From positions 9,568,499 to 9,632,498 of the forward strand of contig CM026551.1 in the NCBI GenBank assembly GCA_015143295.1: DNA of 64,000 nucleotides, written 5' to 3'. This document shows, piece after piece, positions 10,601-24,045 of the stretch. Source of the stretch: Tetracentron sinense (taxonomy: Eukaryota > Streptophyta > Magnoliopsida > Trochodendrales > Trochodendraceae). Made by a program: the position numbers and the translations under genes. Numbering within the stretch: position 1 is the stretch's first letter; each line of letters opens with the position of its first letter. Below the pieces are notes generated by a model. The model saw nothing but the letters and a program-made list of their open reading frames with translations. It did no database searches and had not been told where the DNA came from.

Positions 10601-13600
10601 AAGGCACATAAAACAATGGTTAGTCAGCCTCCATCCTCTAGATTTTAAGTGATTACATGTAAGAATCTTATTCAAAGTTGCATTACATAGGAAAAAAAGA
10701 TACTTTTAGAAGGAATTCTTGGATTCCACACACTTTTATGAGGGAACGGTGCATAAGGAGTTGACCTTAGAAGTTGTAGTAGTGATACCCTAGACCAAGT
10801 TCTGACATCTCTGCTCTAAGGCCTCAAAGAGGCAGATCCAAGCTGCAAAATAAGACGACTCAGATCGTTAATTTCCCAATCGGTTTAGTCCCGCCTCAAC
10901 TTTGGGCACTATACCACCCTCGAGTCTTGCAACTAAAGTTAGTCTCCATTAGAGTGTCCTTGTCTATTGCTAAAAGGAAGATATTACCGAAGTCATCCTT
11001 TAGTGTCACAGAGCCACACCTAATATCTTTCCAAAATCTAATCTCTGAATCTCAGCCTACCTGAAAGCAAAACTTAGGCACAACTAGATCGGCGACGACC
11101 ATGATACCCTTCCACAAACCTTCCCCATAGGTATGATTGACCCCCTTTGGTACCCAACGAGATTCCATGCCATGTTTGTCCACTATGACAGAACGCCATT
11201 AGCATCCTTGATCCTCTCCGAAACTTCAAACTCATTTCCCTAACAAAGCCTTATTCACAAGGACTAACGAGTTCAGATTTAGACTCCCACAACTCTTTGG
11301 GCGACATATTTTATCACATGTGACTAGATGGTATCTAAAGCTATCGCTCATCCCATGCGTTGTCGTTGCAACTTCTCAAGGGAAGATGTGACCGACCGAG
11401 GGATGGTAAGGGTGGACATGAAATATGTGGGAAGGTTACTAAGGACCCTCTTAATCAGAGTCAGTTTCCCTCTGTTGGATAAACATTGCAATTTCCAACC
11501 GGACAATCGATTGACAAACCGCTCCAAGACCCATGCCCATACTGACTTGCATTTAAAATCCGCACCCAGTGGCATACCAAGGTAGACAGATAGCAGGGAC
11601 CCCACTTTACAACCTAAGCAGGAAGCTAAAATGTCTATACCCCCCATTTCGCCAACGCTCACTATTTCCGACTTGGCTAAGCTTACTCTCAACCCTAAGA
11701 CTACTTCAAAGCATCTGAATAAACATCTGAGCGCTAACAAGTTTTAACATGAGGCTCCACAAAGATTTAGGGTGTCATCCGCAAATTGGAGATGAAATAT
11801 GCGCAGGTGATCCTTGCCTATTAAGTATCCATCGAAAATAGGGCCATCGGCTCAAGATAACATTTGACTCAAGGCCTCCGAGACAATGATAAAAAGAGAC
11901 AGAGAGCCTTTAGAGTTCTGAAAATAGCCATCCGAGCACCCGCTAATGAGAATGGAAAAGGACACTAATGAAATACACTATTTCATCCAATGTCGCCATT
12001 TTAAGCCAAAATCCATCTTGCCAAGCACATAGTCCAAGAATTCTCAGTTTACATGATTGTATGCTTTCTCCAAATCGACTTTACATACAATTCCCGATAC
12101 CCTCGACCAGAGTTGCTCATCTATACATTCATTGGCAATCAAGATCCCATTAAAGATCTGTCTACCTCCCACAAAGGCGCCTTGTTCCGGTGAAATGATT
12201 GAAGGATTATTGATTGTTTCTCCTTTCATTAATCGTTTGTTAATAGTTAAAAATTTGTAATTTTTTAATGTTTATTTTACTTATATGGCTGTACAATACT
12301 AGGAAAATTAACATAAAGTTTTGCCTGGTGGTTTCTTCTGCCAAATCAGTTATTGGCTCACCCGACAGTATGTTTCTCTGTAGATAATAATCGAGTGCCA
12401 TAGTGGAATCTCTTTCCGAGCAAGCTTGCCTCATTAGATACTTGAATTATTCATTACCAGTTCACCACAGCGGGATCATTTCCACGGTGCAGATTTATCC
12501 TATTTTCTTCGAGTTGATTTGATCTTGAAGGAAGGGATTTCTATAACGATAGGAGACACATAGATTGAGCACATAGGAGACACAGATTGAGCACTAACAC
12601 AATCAAACCAGGGTGAATCTCATTGTGTATCTGCTTCCTCAAAGATATTTTATAATATTAATAATATAATAGACATTATTGTGATATCAAATGTTATATT
12701 TGTGAACACCCCATTTTTACACCCCTTAAACCCATTTTTTCTTTTTAATTTTGATTTAATTATATTTTTTATTTATTTTGCAAGAGTGAAGGAGTTGGGT
12801 TCAAGAGAGTTAGAGAGAGAGAGAGAGAGAGAGAGAACCCTAAGCCCATTATCCATTGAATAACCCATTACTAAAGTCCAAGACCAAACCTCAGCCATTC
12901 TCCATGTTCAAATACCTAAAATCCAGGTCCAAGCAAGCCCATCTCATACCCAAAATCTTCCACTAAGCCCAAAACACAAATGTTTTCTATTTAAATCTCT
13001 GTATGAGAGGGTTTCTCATTTGGGGAAACCTACCTCAGCCAGCTCAATCTCTCGAGGAGCTCTCTTCTTCCTAATTCCTTTTTATCTTCTTCTCTCCCTC
13101 TGTTCTCTCCACCGCCGACAGCAGCACCTAGCATCTCCTCCGGCGTGAACATTTAACCGGCAATCAGCTCTCCACTCCAGTCATCATCCTCATGCCATTA
13201 CTGCATCTAACTCTCATGGCCAGGGATCTCCCCATCATCCTTGTACTCAGATCTACAACAACAGCATATCTCTCTCCTCTTGATCCAGCGCCTCCATCAT
13301 CAGAAGCATCATCGCCGGAGTCCCCTCTGCTCACCAAGCTCATAAGCAAGTTTGGATTCTGGCCAGACCATTGCCGGCGTTCACTCCTTCAGTTCTCTAC
13401 CTGTAGTCGGTCGAGGGAAGCTACCGCTTCTACGACAGCTCCACTTCCTCGTCTTGCTTCTGGCAAAGCTTCTACTTTGCTTTTTAAGACAGCAAGGAGG
13501 CGAGCTTTAAGACGTTCTTTGATCCTTGTACGCTTTTTCGGGTTGGACTCCAGTCCTCGTCCTCCCTTGCCTACCAGCACACCTGAAGGAAAGGATGCTG

Positions 13601-16600
13601 ATTGGCCGACCTTTCCGATCCCGAAACAAACATAGTTCAGCTCTTTTTTTTCCGTCATTCCCCAACTTTTACTTCTCAGATTCATGATCTTTGTAAATTC
13701 CGAGCACCATTTCCCTTCTCCATCTCTTCCCGTCGGGAATAGCATCCTTGAAGCTCTCTGTCCCATTCTTCTTTCTCCATTGCCTGGACCACAACCCGCG
13801 CAGCAGTAGCACCACCTCTGTTCCACTCTCTGCTCCAATCTCTTTATGCTCTGGTCCAGCTCCCTATTCACCTTCATTATCAAGTGTCTTCAAGCTCCGA
13901 CGAGCTTCAACAGCTCACGACAGCTGCAACCTTCTTCTCTAGCTCAGCGAGACAGAACTGGATGCAACGCAGCAGCCATTGATGTTCTTCACGCAAGCAG
14001 CCATGACCACTAGATCCAGTCTTCCATCTTCAGCGGCAGCAGCGGCCCACCCTCTGACCAGCAACTCATTTCTCCAGATCTGATTTGCAAATGAAAAGAG
14101 GGTTGGTCCCCTCATCTCCTCCGACCATCATTTCCGATCTTTTTCTCACCTCCGGTCATGCCAACACCTCGTGCTATCCAAGAAGAAAAACCAGCAGCCT
14201 CTTGGTCATCTCCATCCTCCGGCCAGCACCATCTAGCCTCCATTTCACCCCTGGTTGGGATTTGAGCAATCTGGCCAACTTCCCCAACTTCGGTCACTTT
14301 CTCCGGCCAGGTATGCTTTATCCCTTCTTTTATTCTTTCCTTTGTTTTTCTTGTTTCATTTGTGTGGTTTGCAGTAGACCCAATTGTGATATGTTTGCAT
14401 TTTGGTTTGATTGAGCCAGTGAGCCAGGAGGTTTAGAATCAGGTTAAGGTCAGAATCTGTTCGGACATGGTTGTGTTCAAAACCAGAATTTGGTAGTGTT
14501 CAAAACCGGAGTTAAGACAGGTTCTGATCAAAACCAGATTGCTTTCCTGTTCAGGGCCCTTCTCCCTTGTGTTTGAATCTGTTTCTTTGAGAAGGGTGGG
14601 TTCCCTATTTAAAATCTGTAGACTAAGAGGTTTTAGTTGGCCAAGGCAAGTAAGTAGAATCTTTTTTTGGGCCAGACAGTCGTATTTGATATCTCTATAT
14701 ATTTCGTTGATTTGTGTGGCCCTCTTTAGTCACCAAAATCTCTTAGTTTTCCCTGACCTTATTTTGTTGACCTTAATTTTAGTGACTGAGCAAAAATTAG
14801 TTGACTAGTTTTCTCTATTGATCAGTTAGCTTTGGCACAGTACCTTTATTTTGGTCTCGGCTCGATCCCCGGTTAATTTCTAATCCTGGTTAAACCATCT
14901 TTTTGGCATGTAAGTTAATTTTTAAATTCAAACTAAATTATGGGTCTCGGATCCTTTAGATCTATCCTTTCAGAGTATGCTATTGACCCAAAGTCAATTG
15001 ACCATTATTGGTCAATAGGCCTTGGCCCATTAGCATTTTTTTGCCCTGGCTCGGTCTCGGGTTATCTTTAACCCCCGATTGAGAAATTATTTATTTTGTA
15101 ATTTATTCCATATGTGTATTTGCAATTATAGGATTAGGCCAAAGCTTTTTTCTATTTTTGCCTTCCTTGGGCACCTAGGTGGATTTCTAACCCTAAGTAA
15201 CTTGCCTACCCTGCTAGTTAGTCTCTAAAATGACGGTAAACTACCATTTAAAAAAATACAAAAAAATTGAAAAACGTAAAAATGCAAAAACATTCAAATA
15301 ACCAAAAATTTCAAAAAAAGAATCAATCTACCCTAATAAATGAACACCCCTTAGCGCTCCCCCATGAGCACCTAGGCACGTTACCAAAATTTCGGAATGA
15401 GATTTCATAAATCTCAACTCCGCTTCCTTCAACTCATGCACGAGTCATAACTGCCATACACTCCGAAATGAGTATAAAACTCATCACTCCCTCGAACTAC
15501 TACTGGTCTGATTCCGCCTAACCAGATAAGTAGGCAACCCGAGCCAGGGTTCAACCCCAACTTAGGATAGAATTTTTACCCCATTTTTGTGCTTGATTGT
15601 GTTTAATTAGCAAATTAATAATTACTTGGAAATGTTTAGCGATTTTTCGATGTTTGACTTAGACCTAATGAGTTGATAAGCATCCTAGGATGGGGGTCCC
15701 GAGGTGCCTAAACCTTTCTCCGGAACTTAAAATGGATCTCTTACCTAGATCTCATGGACTGTAGGCCCTTATCACTGGTCTAATTTGGGATCCTACTTCC
15801 CGTGTCAAAAAGTAGGTGGTGACTCTTTTCTTTCGAAGTCATTTGAGCAAGTTCAGCATCGTTCCTTTGCTCTCGAGCCCGACTCCAACATTTAGCGTCG
15901 AGGGGGAGGAAAGGCGGTGAATTTTTGTGCTCACAATATTTATTAGTTAAAAAATATTATGATAATATTAGTTTTTCTAATATTGAGATAATCTTAATAG
16001 TTTATTAACAAAGTTGCTTATCTAACACTTTAAATTTTTTGCGCATGTGTTCAACTTCACACTTTTTTGCTTCTTAAACATAAATCCTCATAAAGTTTTT
16101 TAGATTAATTAGGAATAATTTCTTTCTTAATAAGTATTATAATTTTTTTAAAAAAATTATATAAATTGAAATTCAATAATTTGGATTTTTATATACAAAC
16201 TTTTTCACAAAAACTTCTTCCGTAGAAAGAAAAAGAAAAAGAAAAATAAATATGTAGAAAGTCTGTGTGTGTTTGGTGTGGTGGCACGCCCAGAGTCCAA
16301 ATTCGAAGTATTGGCTCTAGATAGCCCAAATCCCTCATTGCAAAATTACGGATATGTACAAGACCCAAGTTGAGAGAGGTTAGAAAACACCCTAGTGGGC
16401 TTAATTTAGAGAAGCCCAAGGTTCTTGGTATTGCTGAAAATGCTGAGACGTCTTCCACTGTAGAGACGAAGCTCTAAAAGGAAAGGAACATGGGGATTAG
16501 AGTTGATGGAGCTCTACAGTCACCTGTGGATTCTATCGACATTACCGTCGGGCAGGTAAGGAGATGTTTGGCATCGTTCCCCAAAAACGATTTTCTGTAC

Positions 16601-19600
16601 CCTGGGAACAAAAACAATTTGGAGGTGTTTGGCAGCCTTAAGAATCAAAAAGATTCTCAAAGATCAGGTGTTTTCAGCACTTTTTTTGGGAACAATAAAA
16701 GTTCTCTTACCTAGATCTCACGGTTTGCAAACATCTGAAGGGTGAGACATTTTTCCTCATTCCCTTCCTCCTTCCATTCTCGACGACAACCTTCTTTAGG
16801 ATCTCGCCAGTGGAAAGGTAAGACTTCCTCGCAACTCTCTCCATAGCTTTGCAACTATGGAAATCAGCCATTGACGAAACTCTCAATGACTTCGAGAACT
16901 TCTACTATAACCGATGAAATCTAAGCAACGCAACAATCAGAGAAAATCGGCTATTAGAGCCCCCAAATTGCACTTAATCGCAAAATTTAGACTTGGAGAA
17001 CCCGTATTCAAAATTTTCATAATTAGAAATTTCATATACTTAAGAGAAAATCAAGAAATTCATAGAAGAAAGAACACATGGAGAGAGACAGAGGAGAGAG
17101 AGTGAGCACAAATGAGAGTGATTGTGGCTTCTCTCTTTTCTCCCTTCGCCACGCTACCTATGAGCCTGAGGGTTCGTTAGTCTTACGTCCCTAGCTTGAG
17201 CATGGAATATGGATCGGCAACAACGGTCGTTGTAGTGCTTATGCTCAAGTAGGATCAAAATTACCAAGTATGGGTACGAGTATAATACGACAATGATCCG
17301 TTCGGGAAGGACGGGTCTTATACAACAAAAATATGACAAAAGTACTAGAAAATTAAGTATAAATAAATAAAAGCATGATATTAACTAATAAGAATCATTT
17401 AATATGGAACATGTGTTTAACATGGTAAAAGTATGGCAAAAGTATACATATTGTACGTGTTTAATACGTAATTCGCGTATTATACTGCGATACGCGAGTA
17501 ATATGTAACATGACAAAGTAAATCGTTTTAACAAGTAATTTTTTTAATCCACAAACGCATCTCCCTGCTTTCATCATGGTTTGTTTGAGGAGGTTTAGAT
17601 CAATGATCTTGTTGGCGGGTCTTTCTCATTTTCCTCAATTTTGGCATTGAGATTTGAAGCTAGTTTGGGAGGTAAGATAATATACAGAGACTGCTCTTTC
17701 TATATATATGTTTGTAGTGATATTGGTTTCTGATATTGAGTACAACATGACAATTTAAGTAGATCTGATGCTTTCCTCTGCTTATAGACTATACACTGTA
17801 TAAAGACCTACATTTTTTCATCAGTCTGTAGAGACCTGCAATTAGAATAAAATCATAAATAATTGGATATGATTCTCTTGAAATGATAAATTACAATAAT
17901 GTAAGTCATAATTCATAGTTACTGATTCTTTTGAAATTGTAAATCCCAATAATTAATTGTCGAGAGTAGACTTGTGTATAAACTTTATAATTTATAGTTC
18001 ATGGCTTCACGATTTTAACTTTTAAGTTAAGTTTTATCTTTTTTTTTTTTAGTTTTTGGAGATGAGTTCAGACTTTAGATTAGACTTGTGAATTTGTTAT
18101 TGTGGTTTCGTGAATTTGTTATGTTATTTTTTTTTCAATTTCAGTTTTGTTTTCTTAGAAGATTTTGATAGATTCAACGGGAAGAGGTGAAAATAAGCCC
18201 ACCCTGACATCCACGCTTATTGTATCAAGTCAATCGGCGATCAATACATCTCACTTGACTGATCCTAGTTGGGCTCAGTGCACCCCATTCACAAAGGATA
18301 AGAAAAAAGGTCTGATGCAATTATTGTGGAAAGAAATGGTCATGGGAATTAACAAGTTGAAATATCACATTGAGAGAATCTGTGGAGACGCTACTGTGTG
18401 TCCCAAAGTTTCAAACGATATAGCTAAGCAAATGAAGGAAATTTTGAACAAGAAAAAGGAGAGTAAAAAAATACAAGAAAATAAGAAAAATGGAGTTGGG
18501 GAAATTTTGGGGTGGCAAATTATGGTGAAGAAGATGATGGTACTTCATAAGAGCAACTCGAAAGAATGAAGGGAAAAGAGGTCATGCATTCAAATGCAAT
18601 TCAATTAAAGTTGCCAATATCCATGGATAAGAGTGCACAAACAAGGGTCACAGAAGTGATTTTGATATGGTTTTTTCATGCTACAATCCCTTTTAATTCT
18701 GGTGATTCTATTTTTTCCCCTAAAGTCATTGAAGCCATTGGGAATTACGGACCGGGAATGAAAGCTCCAACTCCTCATGAAATATCAGGTCTGTTTTTAG
18801 AAAGAGAGGTTGAGATCATAGAATGTTATTTTAAAGAATTTAGAGAATCTTGGGCTTCAACTGGATGTTCCATAGTATCAGACGAATGGGTCTTATGTAT
18901 GAGGGGAACAATGTTCATTGCATTGGAGAATGTATCAAGTATTGTTAAGGATGAAACCATTCTTTTTAACCTTCTTGATGACATTGTTGATGAGGTTGGA
19001 GAAGACAATGTTGTTCAAGTGATCACTGACAATGCAACAAATTATGTGGCTGCTGAGAAATTACTAATGGGCAAAATGAAGCTTCTCTTTTAGACTTCAT
19101 GTGTTGCCCATAATGATGACCTCATGTTAGAGAAAATTGGAAAATTAAAAAGTGTACGTAAATTAATTTAAATTGCTAAGAAGGCGGCCAATTTTTTTTT
19201 ACAATCATGGCCAAGTATTAAGTTTGATGAGGCCACATACTAAGGGCAGTGAAATTGTGAAGCCTAGGGCAACACATTTTGCAACCAATTTCATTCTAAC
19301 AGGCAATCTTCTTGAGCAGGTAAATGGTTATTTTTTGGGTGGAGCTACGTGCACACCATTATTTACTAACCATACACCACACTTAAAATTACTTACCATA
19401 CACCAATCTTTGAAAGGAAACCTCATTATTGTCTTCCTCTTGCCTTTGATCAAACACGATTCCCAAAAAAATGTGACATGGCAAGCTGAAGAGTTAGGCA
19501 TCTCACAACAAAGGGCCTGCAACCGTGAAGGTGCTTAACACACTCCACATAGCCAAGACGCAATGGTACCACTTCACTGCAATCGTGATCACCACAATGG

Positions 19601-22600
19601 TACCAATTCAACCACAGCCCTCGTTGAGGGTATACACACCATCGTCTCTAATCCAAAAACCTGCACTTACCTCGCCTGCTCGCAACTCAACATGCTCTAG
19701 CTTCTGGCAATCCAAAACAGACCCGAAGAAATGAACACCTGACAAGAAAGCCCACTGCAATTGATGAACGATTGCGTCATTGAAACCTTAAAGAATCACT
19801 CTGTATCGGTAACCTCCTCATCAACGACATCATCGGTTGAAGCCAATACTCCAGAGGTCAAACAAACTAAGCACCCGAAGCACCTTTTTCCGTTGTTCCT
19901 GTTTCGTCGCCAACGCGGTAATCATTTTTCCCTTTCTGCTTATGTTTTTCTCCTTTGTAATATTTGTCGCCCCATTCGAGCATAGTCGACAGCGGGTTGC
20001 CAAAAAAATGGCATAGGTCCATGATTAGAGACGATCTCCCTCGATAAAGATTTAGAGGCGTTGTATAGTCTCTTGATTTAGTAAAACCAAGGTCTGTGAT
20101 TGATTTAGGGATTTCATGAGGTCAGTTGCAGTGTTTGAGGTCGATGCAAAAGATGATGAAAGCAAATTGAAAGGAGAGAGATCAGAAGCCATGAAAGCTT
20201 CCATCATAGATGCATTATCGTCTATCCAGAGATCCATCGCAAGAAAGCGGTATTCCATCATTTCGAACACAAGTTTCTTATCACATTTCTTCGGAATCAT
20301 GTTTGACGAGAGGAAGAAGACCGTGGTTTGATTGGGATTGGCTGGTCCTTGGCTGGAAATATGAGAGAGGAAGAAATGACCTTTTTTGGCTGGTGTATGC
20401 TAAGTAATTTTAAGTGTGGTGTCTGGTCAGTAAATCATGGTGTGCGCATAGCACCACCCTATTTTTTTTTGTAAATACTCAATTACTCACTTTTATATAT
20501 TTAAAATTTATGTTAATTTTATCTTGAATTTATAACTAAATTTTCTTTTCATTATTTTCTTTTTGGTATAAAGTGTTGGATTAAAATCTATGATGTTGTT
20601 TGAAGAGTGTGTAAGCTCAAGATATGCAAGTATGGTGGATGGAAAAGAAATAGAAAAAAATTTGTTGAATAATGATTTTTGGAGAAAACTTGGGAAGCTC
20701 TATCTCCCCAGTTCTTTAGTTGTTGCGCATAGTCGATAGTGCTAAACAACTGGCTATGGGTTTGATATATTATGTAATTGATTGAACAAATCTGCCAATT
20801 AAAGAAGGAAATGACAATATGGAGAAGTATATGAAATTTTTTGGGAAATTATTGATGAGATGGGAGTCCACCCTTCACTCTCCACTCCATGCAGCAAGAT
20901 ACTTCCTTAATCCATCTCTACGATACCTTTTTGAGTTTTCACAACATCTAGAAATTCGTCGTGGACTATAAAAAGTGATTAGTATTTTGGAATCGGATGT
21001 GGACAACCAAATTGATATTCTTGAGGATGCATTTAAATTTAAAACTGTCAATCTTTAAAAATAAATTATAAGTAGGTCATTTTCACTCAAATTCTCGTTT
21101 CCAAATTTCTTTATATGAAAAGGCTCAAGGAGACTTTGGGACGGGCATGACGATAAGTCGAAGTAGGATTTCTCCAAGTAAGTGACTTTTGATTTAAAAT
21201 TATACTAATAATCATCTATATTAAAAACAAATTATCATTATTTTTGTTTTTTTGTGTTGCAGTTTCTTGTGGGATAATTATGGTTTGGGTTCTCTGACTC
21301 TCAAACGCTTTGCCATTCACGTTGAGTCAAAATTGTTCTCCAACTGGATGTGAACGAAATTGTTGTACTTTTGACCAAATTCATACGAAAAAGACGAATT
21401 GTTTTAGGCAAAAGAAGGCGAATCAATATGTGTTTGCCCATTACAATTTAAGGCTAAGGGGGCAGCAACTAAGGAGACATGCTTCAGAGTTCAGATTACG
21501 ATCTAACCCACATAGACCACATTATGCTAGAGGAATGTGATGATGGGTGGGTAGGTGGTGAACCTGGTGATAGTAGCACACATGCAAACCCAGTAGATAT
21601 TGATCGTAGTGGTGCTGAAGCAAATGATCTCAATGACACAAGTTGGTTGGACGCTTGCTCTCTTGGGGAGAGTGTTGCTCGTGGGAGTGAGACTTTGCTG
21701 GACTCTTATTCCGATTTTGAGATTTAATATTTTAATTTACTTTTAGTACGCCTGTTGTTTGTAATAACTGAATTGTTAATGTCAATGGTTGACAAAGTTT
21801 AAAACTTTTAGTAAATGATAATGTTATCAGATTTACTTTTTTTTTCATGCTTTATTAATCCATTTAACTAGTTATATGAAATTATGAATGATGAATGGTT
21901 ATTGTCTTATTTATGGATGGTAATTGATGAATTGTATTTGGATGGTTAAATACTTATAGCTCACTAATTTATTACTATTTTAAATATTTTTATAATTTGA
22001 ATTCATCAATATATAATTATATATTATGTATAATTATTCATTATTGAATTATATGTCATTTTAGGCATTTTATCATTAATGTTGAATTTATACCATATAT
22101 ATTATTAGCAAAACATTATATTTGGTCGAGTTTTAGGTGTTTTTACTCGGACGAGTTTTGACCGAGTTTTCGAGTTAATTCTACCCTGCAATTTTGAGTC
22201 GAGTCGGGATTTCGGGTTTTGAAACACTACTTGGTGAGGCTAATGTTATTCTTGGGATTATAATAATGAGAAGAGATGGTGAGACAACTATTTCTGAGTC
22301 TCATTACATTAAGAAGCTACTAATTAAATGCAATCACTATGATTATAAACCTCTGTGTACCACTTTAGATATAGTATACACTTATCTCCTATTGAATGTT
22401 ATAATGTAAGTCAGAATAAATATGTTAGTGTTTTTGCTAGTTTAATGTTTGTTATGAATGGCACTCACCCAGGCATTGCCTATACAGTTGAAAATCTTAG
22501 TAGATACACTAGCAATCCTAGTAGTGACCAGTGAGAAGTAATTAAAAGTGTTCTTAAATAGCTAACAAGGACCATAGACTTTGGTCTGCATTATGGGAGG

Positions 22601-24007
22601 TACCCTGCTATTTTAGAAGGGTATAACGATGCTAATTGGAACTCTATTTTTGACGAATTCAAAGTCACAAGTGGCTATATCTTCACCATAGATGGTGCAG
22701 CAGTTTCTTAGAAATCCAAGAAACAGCCAATTCTAAGTTCTAACTCTTATCATGGAATCAGAATTGATTGCTCTAGCCTTAGCAAGAGAGGAAACTGAGT
22801 GACTTCAAAACTTTTTGTTTGACATTCCTTTATGGAATAAACATGTTCTTGTTACAAAAATTAATTGTGATTGCAATACTGCAATAGGTAGAGTTAATTG
22901 TAATAAGTATAATGGTAAGTCTAAAACATCCATGTTTATGAGAACTCCTATTGATGGAGTAATATGTGTGAATGAGATCCGATTGTCATAAAATTTGGCT
23001 GATCCCTTGGCTAAAGGCCTAGCAAGGGAAAAATTTTGGAACACATCGAAGGAGATGGGACTTAAGTTAAAATAAATTAAATTACCTGTATTGGTAACCC
23101 AATCCTGAAAAATAAGGCTTAATGGGAAGAATAAATTACATAATGGTTTGTGGTGACACATTATAAAATAGGAGAATATAATTCTCTAAGTCCCTTCCTA
23201 TGCTGTGTGGATAGTGCATGCATAGTCATCAAGTATGGGTACGGTTTTTAAACGACAATGATTTGTTCGGAAAGTACGAGTTTTATACGACAAAAACACG
23301 GAAAATGTAAGATTTTTTTTAATTGTTATAAATAAATAGGAAACATGATACCAACTACTAACAATCATTTAAAGTCATCATTCAACAAAAGAATTACAAT
23401 TATATAGCCCTCAAAATATAATCATTTATGATTCAACCATTTTAACAGACGGTTATCATCCATCACCATTAAAAAAAAAAGTACAATACCATCATCCTCT
23501 AAAGTAGAATCCTATAATATTCAAACCCTAACATAAAATTCAAACTCTAACATAAGCTTTATAGTTCAAACCTTAACTTAAAATTCGATAATATCTTTGT
23601 AAAAATAAACCCAATATGCAAATCCTATTATAAGAGTCAAATAGATAAACGTGAATGAAAAAAAACTCTAAATAAGTTAAATTTCAATATGTAAGGATAA
23701 AAATTACCACTAGGTTACTAAAATATGGACAATGGGAATTAGAGAATCTAAGATTCTAGAAGAGGAGGGAATCTAGATTCTTTTTCTTCTTGTTTTCACA
23801 AAGAAGTTGTAGTGTTTCCAATCATATAAACATGCGAAACCTGAGAGTTTTGTGTGTTTTTTTTTCACTCAAACAGCGACAAAAAAATTAGAAGATAAGG
23901 GTATGGCCTTTTTAAAAAAAATATATCTTTTTAGTATGTGTATTATACAGTGTAGTTAAGGCGTCTAGGCAATGCCTAGGCAATGCGTTGCCTAGGCGAT
24001 AAAATTA

Positions 24008-24045
<38 letters not shown>

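Noticed and set aside
13192..14414. Ser/Pro-rich frames 13192-13635, 13389-13883 and 14085-14414
   Set aside because: They lie inside a solo LTR with clean duplications, overlap each other on both strands and show no recognised domain.
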